A program made the position numbers and the translations under genes. Of a stretch of DNA of 64,000 bases, positions 53,495 through 61,920 are shown piece after piece. Source of the stretch: Bacteriovoracaceae bacterium (GTDB lineage: Bacteria; Bdellovibrionota; Bacteriovoracia; Bacteriovoracales; Bacteriovoracaceae); the NCBI GenBank assembly GCA_024711325.1, contig JANJTC010000005.1, forward strand, positions 1,454,172 to 1,518,171. The letters run 5' to 3'. Under the pieces are notes generated by a model that saw only the letters and a list, made by a program, of their open reading frames with translations, was not told where the DNA came from and did no database searches. Numbering within the stretch: position 1 is the stretch's first letter; every line of letters starts with the position of its first letter.

Positions 53495-53520
53495 GGAAGG
53501 ACGTCTCGGCACGTCCTTCC
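53495..53520 (+). terminator. Hairpin after the small secreted protein gene
   Basis: A perfect 10-bp stem GGAAGGACGT/ACGTCCTTCC with a 6-base loop starts 10 bp after the stop. It lacks a T-run, so termination strength is uncertain. Confidence 0.55.
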
Positions 53521-53623
53521 AACGTTGCGCTGGGCCAAGTGTTTTTTTCTCACTCCACATCCCTTCATTTATGTTATCTTCTACTGATCAAAAACTTTAT
53601 TCATTAATAGCGAGGATTACTTT

Positions 53624-54202
53624 ATGAAGGTCTTAATTTTAGCGTTTGTTTTACCATTATCTTTCACGAGCTTTGCTGCCACAGATTTATGTTCGGTTAA
53701 TTATGCTCCTGAAGGATCGACTCTGAGCTGGACTGCTTTTAAGACACCAAAAAAAGTGGGAGTAAAAGGACAGTTTAATGTTTTTAAGATTATTTCAACC
53801 AAATCGGCCTCAATAGATGAGCTTCTTTCTAACGCCACTTTTGAAGTTGATACAAAGTCTATCTCAACTAATGATAAGGCCCGTGATGCTAAAATTTTTC
53901 AATTCTTTTTCAAGAACATGGTTAAAGGATCAACCATTAATGGAAAAGTTTTAAAGGTTGGACCTACAAGTGTTGATGTTGAATTTTCTCTCAATGGTGC
54001 AACTAAGATAATTACTTTGGCAAAAGCTTATGATGAGTCCAAGAACACGGTGGCCTTAAAAGGTGAAATGAATGTACTGGATTTTGATATGAAAGATAAC
54101 CTTGCGACTCTTACTAAGGCCTGCAACACACTTCATGAAGGTGTGACCTGGCCGGATGTGAAAATTGAACTAATTGCATCAGTCCCTAAAACTTGTAAAT
54201 AA
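53624..54202 (+). CDS. YceI-family periplasmic protein
   Basis: A Sec signal (to ...FTSFAA) and a lipocalin-like YceI fold: STLSWTAFKTPKKVGVKGQFN, FEVDTKSISTNDKARDAKI, and the C-terminal KIELIASV strand. YceI binds isoprenoid-like molecules; its role is often stress-related. Cys in DLCSVNY and TKACNTL may form a disulfide. Ten bases separate it from a DUF3347-like gene, a pairing seen near metal-efflux genes. Confidence 0.85.
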   Translation: MKVLILAFVLPLSFTSFAATDLCSVNYAPEGSTLSWTAFKTPKKVGVKGQFNVFKIISTKSASIDELLSNATFEVDTKSISTNDKARDAKIFQFFFKNMVKGSTINGKVLKVGPTSVDVEFSLNGATKIITLAKAYDESKNTVALKGEMNVLDFDMKDNLATLTKACNTLHEGVTWPDVKIELIASVPKTCK

Positions 54203-54212
54203 GGAGTTCTGA

Positions 54213-54734
54213 ATGAAACATATTATTATAAGTATGATTTTGATGACAGGCCTGGCAAATGCTCAGCATCCCAACGATCATGATCATGATCATGACCACA
54301 AGATGAGCGAGGCAAGAAAACCACTTAAAGCAGCAGAGAAGAAGGAAGTTACAAGCATTCTTGATAAAAATGACGAGCTTTTTAATGCCTTCTTAAAAAA
54401 AGACAATGCTCTCATTGAAAAGAAGGCCAAAGCATTAGCTGAAACAGCTTCTCAAACTAAGATGGGAATTCTAAAGGATATTTCGGCCCAGGCAGACAAG
54501 CTTTCCACTGTTAGTGGCAGTAAGTCTCATGAGGCCAACATGGTGGCGTATGAAGCTTTCTTAAAACCATTAATTAAATTTGTTCAAACTTATGAAGTTG
54601 ATAAGAAGTTTAATATCTTCTCTTGTCCAATGGTCAAAAAATCCTGGATTCAGGACACCTCAGTCAATAAAGACGTGCAAAACGTCTATGCGATGGAGAT
54701 GTTAGAGTGTGGGACCCAGGATACTAAGTTCTAA
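54213..54734 (+). CDS. DUF3347-like periplasmic His-rich protein
   Basis: A Sec signal is followed by a His-rich HPNDHDHDHDHKM stretch that could bind metal. The core (NDELFNAFLKKDNALIEKKAKALAE) and the end FSCPMVKKSWIQDT...EMLECGT match DUF3347 of CusB-associated proteins, whose conserved CPM...C suggests copper binding. With YceI and nearby copA-cueR it likely serves periplasmic copper handling. Confidence 0.78.
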   Translation: MKHIIISMILMTGLANAQHPNDHDHDHDHKMSEARKPLKAAEKKEVTSILDKNDELFNAFLKKDNALIEKKAKALAETASQTKMGILKDISAQADKLSTVSGSKSHEANMVAYEAFLKPLIKFVQTYEVDKKFNIFSCPMVKKSWIQDTSVNKDVQNVYAMEMLECGTQDTKF

Positions 54735-54850
54735 AAATTCCATGGGGTAGGGATGGTTTCCACTTTGGGAAGCATCACTACTCCAAACCAAAATATCGCT
54801 GTAATTCCTAAGATGAGATTTGCAATGTCTATGAAAGATTCCTTCTTCAT
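54731..54850 (-). CDS. Possible 39-residue membrane peptide (not in ORF track)
   Basis: Minus-strand reading gives MKKESFIDIANLILGITAIF then WFGVVMLPKVETIPTPWNF, one hydrophobic helix with charged ends. AAAGG lies about 8 bases before the ATG. The stop overlaps that of the DUF3347 gene. No homolog known to me. It fills most of the gap between DUF3347 and the Rrf2 gene, so it is either a real small membrane protein or chance. Confidence 0.45.
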   Translation of the reverse strand: MKKESFIDIANLILGITAIFWFGVVMLPKVETIPTPWNF

Positions 54851-54952
54851 AACCAACGCCTTTGATCAGTGACCTTTGGTGATCACCTTAATTCATTGTA
54901 CCGGCCCGACGTATAATGAGGGAAGCTGGCAATTAATACCTGTCCAATTCAG

Positions 54953-55366
54953 CTATTTAACTTTTTTTAACAAGTCACTTAAGTACATTTTTGAGAGGTA
55001 GGAATTGGTTGAGCTTTCAATGCCTTGGACAATATCACACAAAATAGCATTCATGGAGCAGCTCACAATACAGGCCTTGGACACTGGCTTTTTATGAGGT
55101 GAGACGAGCGTTTTATCTTCCAAGGAGGCAGCATAAATGTCGGCCAGGGTAATTTTTGAAGGTGAATGAGCGATCTTGATTCCACCGCCTTTTCCTCGGA
55201 AACTTTCAACCAGGCCTGCTTCTACCAAGCGAGACACTAACTTTCGAATAAAAGTCGGATTGGTGTTCAAACTTTTAGACAAGTACTCAGAGTTAATCAA
55301 CTCATCTTGGTGATAGGCCAGGGTAAGCATAATATGAACCGAAACCGGAAATCTTGTATCAATCAT
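54953..55366 (-). CDS. Rrf2-family transcriptional regulator
   Basis: Winged HTH (SEYLSKSLNTNPTFIRKLVSRLVEAGLV) and the family wing FRGKGGGIKIA. Three Cys, C99, C103 and C110 in ACIVSCSMNAILC, occupy the place of the Fe-S ligands of NsrR/IscR, though spaced 4 and 7. The start at 55366 (MIDTRFP) fits the family; the longer ORF from 55513 crosses the divergent gene. It is divergent from the LLM flavoprotein operon and may control it, sensing NO or redox. Confidence 0.82.
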   Translation of the reverse strand: MIDTRFPVSVHIMLTLAYHQDELINSEYLSKSLNTNPTFIRKLVSRLVEAGLVESFRGKGGGIKIAHSPSKITLADIYAASLEDKTLVSPHKKPVSKACIVSCSMNAILCDIVQGIESSTNSYLSKMYLSDLLKKVK

Positions 55367-55454
55367 AGTGCAATTATAAAATGTACCTTTTACAGTTGCA
55401 ATTAAATTCGCCTTTCTATAATGTATCTGTAATTGATGCATAATGAGGCCCAAC

Positions 55455-56435
55455 ATGATGACTAAAAAGATATCGCTTTCCGTTTTGGATCTTTGTCCTG
55501 TTCTTTCGGGCACAAGTGCCAGCGAAAGTTTAAGTTTTGTTGCTCCTTTGGCCCAGTATGTGGAAGCTCTAGGCTATGAACGTTACTGGATTGCTGAACA
55601 TCATGATATGGAAGGCATCGGAAGTTCCTCCCCGGAAGTATTAATCGCGCATGTTGCCCAATTAACTAAATCCATTCGAGTGGGCTCTGGCGGTATTATG
55701 CTGCCCAATCATTCAACATTTCATATGGCAGAAGTCTTCCGAACTCTTTCTGCCCTCTATCCAGGTAGAATTGATATGGGTCTTGGCAGGGCCCCCGGAT
55801 CAGGCTCACGAGCCACTCATGCTCTTAGACGTAATGTTCAGTTAAGTGCTGATAATTTTCCAGAAGAGATTGAAATCTTGGAAAAATATTTTATGGATGA
55901 GCTTCCTCTCAAGGCCGTACCCGTGAATGTTGATCGACCTGAGATTTGGATGCTGGGAAGTAGTGATTTTGGCGCCAGACTAGCGGCCCAAAAAGGCCTT
56001 CCCTACGCTTTTGCCCAGCATTTCTCAGGACTCCCGGCCATTGATGTTATCAATCTCTATCATAAAAATTTTAGGCCAGGAACATACCTGGAGCATCCAT
56101 TGTCCATGATGGCCTGTCATGTTATTTGTGCAGAAACGGATCAAGAAGCCCAGGAGTTGGCACTCTCTTCAGATTTGTCTTTTGCTCTTTTTTTTAAAAC
56201 CGGTAAAAATAATCCTCTTCCAAGTGTAGCGGAGGCGCGTGCTTATTCTTTATCTGACATTGAAAGAGAACAATTAAGAGCAAGTTTCCCTAAATTTGTA
56301 GGTTCACCTCAAACGATTAAAAAATTGTTGGCCCCATATACAGAGGCGGGGATTAATCATTTTATGGTTCTTTCTATGATTTATGACCAAGAGGCGAGGA
56401 AAAAATCTTACGGATTACTGATGGAGAATTTATGA
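55455..56435 (+). CDS. LLM-class flavin-dependent oxidoreductase (luciferase-like)
   Basis: TIM-barrel pattern of the MsnO8/YhbW type: YERYWIAEHHDMEGIGSSSPEVLIAHV, VGSGGIMLPNHS, RIDMGLGRAPGS. It uses FMNH2, probably supplied by a separate reductase, perhaps the FMN reductase at 58942. The start at 55455 (MMTKK) is chosen, with AGG upstream; 55443 is alternative. Stop overlaps the aldo/keto reductase start. Substrate unknown. Confidence 0.85.
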   Translation: MMTKKISLSVLDLCPVLSGTSASESLSFVAPLAQYVEALGYERYWIAEHHDMEGIGSSSPEVLIAHVAQLTKSIRVGSGGIMLPNHSTFHMAEVFRTLSALYPGRIDMGLGRAPGSGSRATHALRRNVQLSADNFPEEIEILEKYFMDELPLKAVPVNVDRPEIWMLGSSDFGARLAAQKGLPYAFAQHFSGLPAIDVINLYHKNFRPGTYLEHPLSMMACHVICAETDQEAQELALSSDLSFALFFKTGKNNPLPSVAEARAYSLSDIEREQLRASFPKFVGSPQTIKKLLAPYTEAGINHFMVLSMIYDQEARKKSYGLLMENL

Positions 56436-57373
56436 AAATGAGAACTTTGGGTCAGTCTTCCTTGCAAGTGTCACCTCTGGCTTTTGGTGGCAATGTTTTT
56501 GGTTGGACTGCCAATGAAGCTGAGAGTTTTAAGCTTCTGGATATGTTCACTGAGAATGGCCTTAATCTGATTGATACCGCTGACATGTATAGCAATTGGG
56601 TCCCTGGTAATAGGGGGGGAGAATCTGAAACAATTATTGGAAAGTGGTTAAAACAAAGTGGAAAGCGCAGTCAGGTTATTCTGGCAACTAAAGTCGGGTT
56701 GGATATGGGACCTGGAAAGCAGGGGTTGTCCCGTAAATATATCATTAAGGCCGTCGAGGATTCTTTAAAGCGGCTTCAGACGGATTATATCGATCTTTAT
56801 CAATCTCATCGTGATGACCCTAATACTACTGTCTTAGAAACATTAAGTGCTTTTGATGAGCTCATTAAAGCGGGCAAGGTGAGGTATATTGGCGCATCGA
56901 ACTTCTCTCCGGAAAGATTGCTTGAATCACTCACCACCGCACAAACACACTGTCTTCCTCAATATGTCTCACTTCAGCCTCGTTACAATCTCTATGACCG
57001 GGAAGATTTTGAAAATAATTACGCGGAACTTTGTCTGAATCAAAAGATTGGAGTCATTAGTTATTATTCCCTGGCAAGTGGATTTTTAACTGGAAAATAT
57101 AGAAGTGAAGCTGATCTTAATAAAGGCCAACGGGGAGCGGGAGTAAAAAGTTATCTCAATCCAAAAGGGATGAACATCCTGTCTAAGCTCGACAAACTGG
57201 CCAAAGAGTACCAAAGTACTCCTGCTCAAGTTTCACTAGCTTGGTTGATGGCCAGACCTGGTGTGACTGCTACCTTGGCCAGTGCTACCAATTTGTCCCA
57301 GCTTGAGGATATTATCAGAGCGGTTGAGATAAAGTTAAATCAGGAAGCACTAGATTTTCTGAATGAATATTAG
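56432..57373 (+). CDS. Aldo/keto reductase
   Basis: The AKR tetrad is visible: Asp in LIDTADMYSNW with the catalytic Tyr, Lys in ILATKVG and His in YQSHRDDP. The (beta/alpha)8 end carries ASATNLSQLED. At 313 residues it is a typical NADPH-dependent carbonyl reductase. ATGA overlap with the LLM gene and 17 bp to the MFS gene indicate one operon of oxidoreductases and efflux. Confidence 0.9.
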   Translation: MKMRTLGQSSLQVSPLAFGGNVFGWTANEAESFKLLDMFTENGLNLIDTADMYSNWVPGNRGGESETIIGKWLKQSGKRSQVILATKVGLDMGPGKQGLSRKYIIKAVEDSLKRLQTDYIDLYQSHRDDPNTTVLETLSAFDELIKAGKVRYIGASNFSPERLLESLTTAQTHCLPQYVSLQPRYNLYDREDFENNYAELCLNQKIGVISYYSLASGFLTGKYRSEADLNKGQRGAGVKSYLNPKGMNILSKLDKLAKEYQSTPAQVSLAWLMARPGVTATLASATNLSQLEDIIRAVEIKLNQEALDFLNEY

Positions 57374-57390
57374 TCATTAGAAAGGTGTTC

Positions 57391-58578
57391 ATGAATATCG
57401 TCATTATGGTACTGGGACTCTTAACGGCATTTGGTCCGCTTTCCATTGATATGTACCTGCCTGCCTTGCCTCAAATTGCAGCAGATTTTGATGTTGATTT
57501 ATCCTCAGTTCAATTATCGCTGGCATCATTTTTAGTAGGGATTGCTTTAGGGCAAATATTTTATGGACCTTTGACAGATCGATATGGACGAAAAAAACCT
57601 TTGTTTTTTGGTTTGATCTTATATGGGGTGGCCTCATACATGTGTGCCACTACCCAAAATGTTGAATCACTTATCATCTTCCGTTTCATTCAGGCACTGG
57701 GTTCTTGTGCGGGGATGGTCATTGGACGGGCCATTGTAAGAGATCTATACCCACCACATGAGTCCGCCAAAGTCTTCTCCCTTCTTATGCTTATCATGGG
57801 AGTGGCGCCTATCCTGGCCCCCATCTTCGGTGGATTGTTAGCAACGTCTCTCGGGTGGCGTTCCATCTTCTGGGTTCTCACTGCGATTAGTTTACTTGCC
57901 ATGATAGCAGTTCATCTATTTTTAAAAGAGACTCATGCTCCGGAAGAAAAGTATCAAGTTAAAAATGTCTTCAGGAATTATTTAAATATATTAAAGGATA
58001 GGGAGTTTACCGGATATACCATTTCAATGAGTTTGGTATATGCAGGGATGTTTGCTTACATTACTGGCTCAGCTTTTGTTTTCATTACTCACTATGGACT
58101 CACTCCGAAGGAATACGCATGGGTATTTGGAACTAATGCTTTTGGTCTGATACTCTTTTCTCAGATCAATGGTAGATTGCTTAGAAAGAGGACTCCTCAG
58201 AGTCTTTTAAAAATTATTTATCCCATGGTTGCTTTTACGGGCATATTGATTCTTCTTGTGGGCGTACTAGATGGCCCACTTTGGAGTATGTGCCTGGCAC
58301 TTTTCTTGTTTATTTTGAATATGGGGATGATTAGTCCCAATGCAGCGGCCAGTGCTTTAGCTAATCAAAAAAAGCACGCTGGTAGTGCTTCGGCCTTGAT
58401 GGGAACTATCCAATTCTCTGTCTCGGCCATTATCTCTTCACTCGTTAGCCACTTTCATGACGGATCCATAAGACCTATGTCTTTCATTATCTTTTTTTGT
58501 GGTGTTTTTTCCTATATCTTTTTTAAATTGTTTGAAGCACCTAGGGGCCCATCATTAATCTCTGAGGAGTTGGTTTAA
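57391..58578 (+). CDS. Bcr/CflA-type multidrug MFS transporter
   Basis: Twelve helices; the N terminus FGPLSIDMYLPALPQIAADF and motif GPLTDRYGRKKPL are specific for the DHA1 Bcr/CflA group, and RFIQALGSCAGMVIGRAIVRDL is also diagnostic. It exports drugs by proton antiport. AAAGG precedes the ATG at 57391, so the GTG at 57385 is less likely. One bp separates its stop from the SMR gene. Confidence 0.9.
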   Translation: MNIVIMVLGLLTAFGPLSIDMYLPALPQIAADFDVDLSSVQLSLASFLVGIALGQIFYGPLTDRYGRKKPLFFGLILYGVASYMCATTQNVESLIIFRFIQALGSCAGMVIGRAIVRDLYPPHESAKVFSLLMLIMGVAPILAPIFGGLLATSLGWRSIFWVLTAISLLAMIAVHLFLKETHAPEEKYQVKNVFRNYLNILKDREFTGYTISMSLVYAGMFAYITGSAFVFITHYGLTPKEYAWVFGTNAFGLILFSQINGRLLRKRTPQSLLKIIYPMVAFTGILILLVGVLDGPLWSMCLALFLFILNMGMISPNAAASALANQKKHAGSASALMGTIQFSVSAIISSLVSHFHDGSIRPMSFIIFFCGVFSYIFFKLFEAPRGPSLISEELV

Positions 58579-58579
58579 A

Positions 58580-58909
58580 ATGTCGATTACAATGTCGTGG
58601 GTTTTATTATTGATTGCTGGCCTACTTGAAGTGTGTTGGGCCATTGGACTTAAATACACTGAGGGCTTCACCAAACCCCTTCCAAGTCTCTTTACCATTA
58701 TTACCCTTGCAGGGAGCATGTATCTCTTGGCGAAGGCGGCCCAAGCAATTCCTATTGGAACGGCCTATGGTGTTTGGGTTGGTATTGGGGCCTTGGGTGC
58801 GGCAATTCTTGGGATTGTATTATTTAAAGAGTCACTTTCAATGCCGAGGCTCTTCTTTTTGATTTTACTTTTTATTTCAATATTAGGTTTAAAACTTACT
58901 TCTAAATAA
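58580..58909 (+). CDS. SMR transporter, Gdx/SugE type
   Basis: Four helices in 109 residues with AGLLEVCWAIGLKYTEGFT near the N terminus, the Gdx (guanidinium exporter) signature, with the essential Glu in GLLEVCW. GTAYGVWVGIGALG is the central dimer segment. Family members exchange guanidinium or small quaternary cations for protons. Last gene of the operon, followed by a terminator. Confidence 0.88.
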   Translation: MSITMSWVLLLIAGLLEVCWAIGLKYTEGFTKPLPSLFTIITLAGSMYLLAKAAQAIPIGTAYGVWVGIGALGAAILGIVLFKESLSMPRLFFLILLFISILGLKLTSK

Positions 58910-58936
58910 AAGCAGCGGTTAATGGCCGCTGCTTTT
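58908..58936. terminator. Rho-independent terminator after the efflux operon
   Basis: An 11-bp perfect stem AAAAGCAGCGG/CCGCTGCTTTT with a 7-base loop overlaps the SMR stop codon and ends in T4. It lies just before the convergent FMN-reductase gene, whose stop is 5 bp on, so it may serve both. Confidence 0.85.
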
Positions 58937-58941
58937 ATTGA

Positions 58942-59559
58942 TTAATGTAAACTGGCGCTCTTGTCATCTTCTGGCCCAGAACGCTCAGAAGATAACTCTG
59001 GTCGTTGATGTAATGTTCGAAATGCATTACCCCAATTAATCAGCTGATCGATGAGAGTTTTAAGATTATTCTTGTGATAATCGGCAGGTTTAAAGGTCTT
59101 AAAATTTTCAAAGTCTGTTTTTAATGAAAACGCAACCTGTGACCGGACAGTGGCAATTTGTAACTCTGCCATAACGAGCCGTAGTTGTTCCACAGCTCGT
59201 GTTCCTCCGGCGCTTCCATAGGCCACAAATCCTGCCACTTTGTTATTCCACTCTTTATAAAGGAAATCGAGAGCATTTTTTAGTGCCCCACTAGTGCCGT
59301 GGTTGTATTCTGGTGAAACAAAAATAAAACAATCAAAAGTTGCTATCTTCCTGGCCCATTTTTGAGTGTGGGGTTGACTGTACTGCCCCATCGCCGGTGG
59401 GATTGGTTCATCCAGTAAAGGAAGATTGAAGTCTTTGAGATCCACTAATTCAAATTCAGCATCATTTCGAGTTCTTGTTTGTTCAAAAACCCATTGGGCG
59501 ACATCTTTACCAACTCGATTTGGCCTTGTACTCCCAATAATTATTCCTATCCTGAGCAT
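58942..59559 (-). CDS. NADPH-dependent FMN reductase
   Basis: Flavodoxin-like fold: IGIIIGSTRPNRVGKDVAQWV at the start (FMN phosphate loop GSTRPNR), VSPEYNHGTSGALKNALDFL and VAGFVAYGSAGGTRAVEQLR. At 205 residues it fits the NADPH:FMN/quinone reductase (chromate reductase-like) family. It could supply reduced flavin for the LLM oxidoreductase nearby, by inference. Confidence 0.88.
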   Translation of the reverse strand: MLRIGIIIGSTRPNRVGKDVAQWVFEQTRTRNDAEFELVDLKDFNLPLLDEPIPPAMGQYSQPHTQKWARKIATFDCFIFVSPEYNHGTSGALKNALDFLYKEWNNKVAGFVAYGSAGGTRAVEQLRLVMAELQIATVRSQVAFSLKTDFENFKTFKPADYHKNNLKTLIDQLINWGNAFRTLHQRPELSSERSGPEDDKSASLH

Positions 59560-59592
59560 AATTTCCTCCTCAGTCGTAAGTGGTTTTTAATT

Positions 59593-60342
59593 TTATTCTA
59601 TTGTTCCAAAATCCTGATCCTTAAAAGCATTTAATTCAATTTTGTGCAGGTTATTTATTTCATCATAAAAAATTGTGTAGTTTGTCGGGTAGTGACCTTG
59701 TTGATAAGGAAATTGTTTAGGTACCCTGATGGCATTATGACTGGTCTTTTTGTTGAGTAAATAATCCACAGTAACCATGGGCTCAATAAAAATCAGGTTT
59801 CCTGCATAATAGCCATAAAGGAAAGTCCGGGTAAATATGCCCCCGTTAAATTCCGGCGCAAGAAGGTCGACCCAGTGCCAGCCCATCTTGGGCACGCCCT
59901 CAGGAGTTGGTGCATAATCTATGACCAGAGAATCTTCATCAGGCGTCTCTAAACAGAAGGGAGCATCATCATCCTGACAAGTAATTGATTGCCTCAGTTT
60001 GTTTGAAATAAAATAGAAATGAAAATCAAAATGAGGCCGGTCATAGACGCCACCTGGTTCATGCCCGTAAGGATTCCAATCAAGAGTAACATGTTTAATG
60101 GGATGAACTTTCGCGCTTTTCGGCAGGGGAAGTAAATATTCCTTCATCCCATGATTAAGGCCTGACGTGGCAGATGCTGAGAGAGCGATGCCCATGGACT
60201 GTGGGATTTTATTTTTGAGCTTAATATAAGTTCTGGCATAACCGTTTCCAACAGATACTTTTTCTCCCCAATGTGTAATGCTGGCCGCATAAACGCTAAG
60301 GCAAAAATTCAAACTCATCATGGCACAAATAAAATATTTCAT
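59593..60342 (-). CDS. Secreted protein, TTHB210-like (DUF5602-like)
   Basis: The start at 60342 gives a signal peptide (MKYFICAMMSLNFCLSVYA) with GGAG upstream; the longer ORF lacks one. The mature part has VYDRPHFDFHFYFI, a His/Asp motif resembling the TTHB210-like domain, then WHWVDLLAPEF and FLYGYYAGNLIFIEPM. Binding of a metal or small molecule is plausible. Monocistronic and divergent from the GATase. Family match moderate. Confidence 0.65.
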   Translation of the reverse strand: MKYFICAMMSLNFCLSVYAASITHWGEKVSVGNGYARTYIKLKNKIPQSMGIALSASATSGLNHGMKEYLLPLPKSAKVHPIKHVTLDWNPYGHEPGGVYDRPHFDFHFYFISNKLRQSITCQDDDAPFCLETPDEDSLVIDYAPTPEGVPKMGWHWVDLLAPEFNGGIFTRTFLYGYYAGNLIFIEPMVTVDYLLNKKTSHNAIRVPKQFPYQQGHYPTNYTIFYDEINNLHKIELNAFKDQDFGTIE

Positions 60343-60444
60343 AGATACTCCTGCTTTAAAAAACTTCTCGTAATCTCTGCAAGAAATGATCCATTCATAA
60401 AATGTTGTATTGCATTTGAGAAACGAAAAAACTAAGCTTTTACT

Positions 60445-61107
60445 ATGCATAAAAACCAACTGGCCTTTATTGATCCATTTCTTATGACGGCTTCAATCCA
60501 TTGCTTCAATGAGCTGGTTGAATTGACCGGAATTCCAACCTCTTATTATATGCCTGATAAGTTTGGTATCGAAGGTCTTATGGCCGATGCAGATAAGAAT
60601 AGTGCCTATTTTATTGCTGGTTCGGCCTCTAATGTAACTGAGCCTCTGTCATGGCATATACCTCTCGCTCAATTTTTGATGAGTGAATTACGGGCGAACA
60701 AACCAGTTGTTGCTGTTTGCTTTGGGCATCAGCTCCTCTGTCAGGCCTTTGGCAGCGAGGTAGGTGATCTTTATCCTTCAGGAGAGAAGGTTACTGGACT
60801 CAGGAAGATTAAAATTCTGGAGGATTGGGGAAGTTTAAAGCAGAAAGAAGAATTTTTACTTCCTGTTACACACAAGCAGGTGGTTAAAAAACTCGGCTCT
60901 GAGTTGATCTCACTTGGACAAGGGTTGGATCATGATATTGTCATACACAAAACTCTACCTCTTCTTACTACCCAGGCCCATCCTGAAGCTTCGGCTTATT
61001 TTTGTACTTCTGATATTAAACTCAAAGGTGAAGATGAAAAGGCCGGAAGAGCTGACGGCAAAAGATTTCTAAACCATGTCTTCCGGCATTTTAAAATGCT
61101 TGATTAA
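60445..61107 (+). CDS. Class I glutamine amidotransferase-like protein
   Basis: The nucleophile elbow VAVCFGHQLLCQAFG contains the catalytic Cys, and TTQAHPEAS gives the His-Glu pair, so the triad is complete. At 220 residues with no synthase domain it is a stand-alone GATase, similar to GMP-synthase-type or gamma-glutamyl hydrolases (PuuD-like). Substrate unknown. Its stop overlaps a convergent gene by 4 bp. Confidence 0.85.
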   Translation: MHKNQLAFIDPFLMTASIHCFNELVELTGIPTSYYMPDKFGIEGLMADADKNSAYFIAGSASNVTEPLSWHIPLAQFLMSELRANKPVVAVCFGHQLLCQAFGSEVGDLYPSGEKVTGLRKIKILEDWGSLKQKEEFLLPVTHKQVVKKLGSELISLGQGLDHDIVIHKTLPLLTTQAHPEASAYFCTSDIKLKGEDEKAGRADGKRFLNHVFRHFKMLD

Positions 61108-61451
61108 TGTCGGGCAGAACTTGCATCATAGTCATTTCTAAATTCGTTGAGCTTACCTTCAACTGTATCCAGATTCTCTCTTATGAAATTGGAGATCTCT
61201 GGATACCTTTCAGAAATGTTAGTGGCAATTCTCGCCAGGATAGCAGTCGCTATTCCTCCTGCAACGTACTTTACAGCAGGATTGCTGATAAAATCTCTTA
61301 AGACATCTTTGTATTCTCCTGCCGCTGAAGACCTGGAAATAGATGATGCTCTGGATGAACCTGATGACCGTTCATTTTCAGTTGGGGCCTCAAGACCTTT
61401 TTTTCTTGAAGTCCTGGTTTGTGGTGATTTTTTTGTAGTCTTCTTTGCCAT
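61104..61451 (-). CDS. Small basic membrane protein, tandem paralog 2
   Basis: 115 residues: a Ser/Arg/Lys-rich N-terminal half, a glycine-rich helix (YVAGGIATAILARIATNI) and a C-terminal helical part RYPEISNFIRENLDTVEGKL ending in ARH. It is clearly paralogous to the gene just upstream. GGGAG precedes the start. No family recognised; possibly a membrane-anchored nucleic-acid- or envelope-binding protein because of its basic tail. Confidence 0.7.
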   Translation of the reverse strand: MAKKTTKKSPQTRTSRKKGLEAPTENERSSGSSRASSISRSSAAGEYKDVLRDFISNPAVKYVAGGIATAILARIATNISERYPEISNFIRENLDTVEGKLNEFRNDYDASSARH

Positions 61452-61474
61452 CGTTTATCTCCCGGTTAAAGTTC

Positions 61475-61819
61475 TTAGTGACGGGCCATTGAAGAAGTAT
61501 CAGACGAAAGGTTCTGTCGATACTGTCGCAATCGGCCTTCCACGTTTTCAAAGTTATCTCTTAAAAAATCGGATATCTCAGGATGCTCCCGGTAATATCT
61601 CATGGCGAATCTTACTAATACGACTCCGGCGATCCCTCCTAGTACGTATTTCGCAGCGGTATTTTTTGAGAGATACCGAATGAGATTCTTATAAGTACTT
61701 TGGCGGGACAATTGAGAAAGATCCAGAGTCGTCTCTTGAGAACCACGTCTACTTCGACTACTACTTCTCTTGGTGGTCCTTGGGGTACGGGAGCTTTGTT
61801 GACTTGATTTTCTTGGCAT
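61475..61819 (-). CDS. Small basic membrane protein, tandem paralog 1
   Basis: The same architecture as the downstream gene: basic Ser/Arg tail (KRSSSRSRRGSQ), helix YVLGGIAGVVLVRFAM, then HPEISDFLRDNFENVEGRL and the same ARH end. GGAGGT lies 6-7 bases before the ATG at 61819, preferred to the ORF-track start at 61831. The two are 23 bp apart and come from a local duplication. Function unknown. Confidence 0.7.
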   Translation of the reverse strand: MPRKSSQQSSRTPRTTKRSSSRSRRGSQETTLDLSQLSRQSTYKNLIRYLSKNTAAKYVLGGIAGVVLVRFAMRYYREHPEISDFLRDNFENVEGRLRQYRQNLSSDTSSMARH

Positions 61820-61920
61820 AAAAACCTCCATGTAAAGAAATCATTACTCGGTGAAAATTGTATCAATTTACGATGTAATTAAATCTAAAACTTTCCGCAA
61901 TCAATAATGGAGTATGATTG

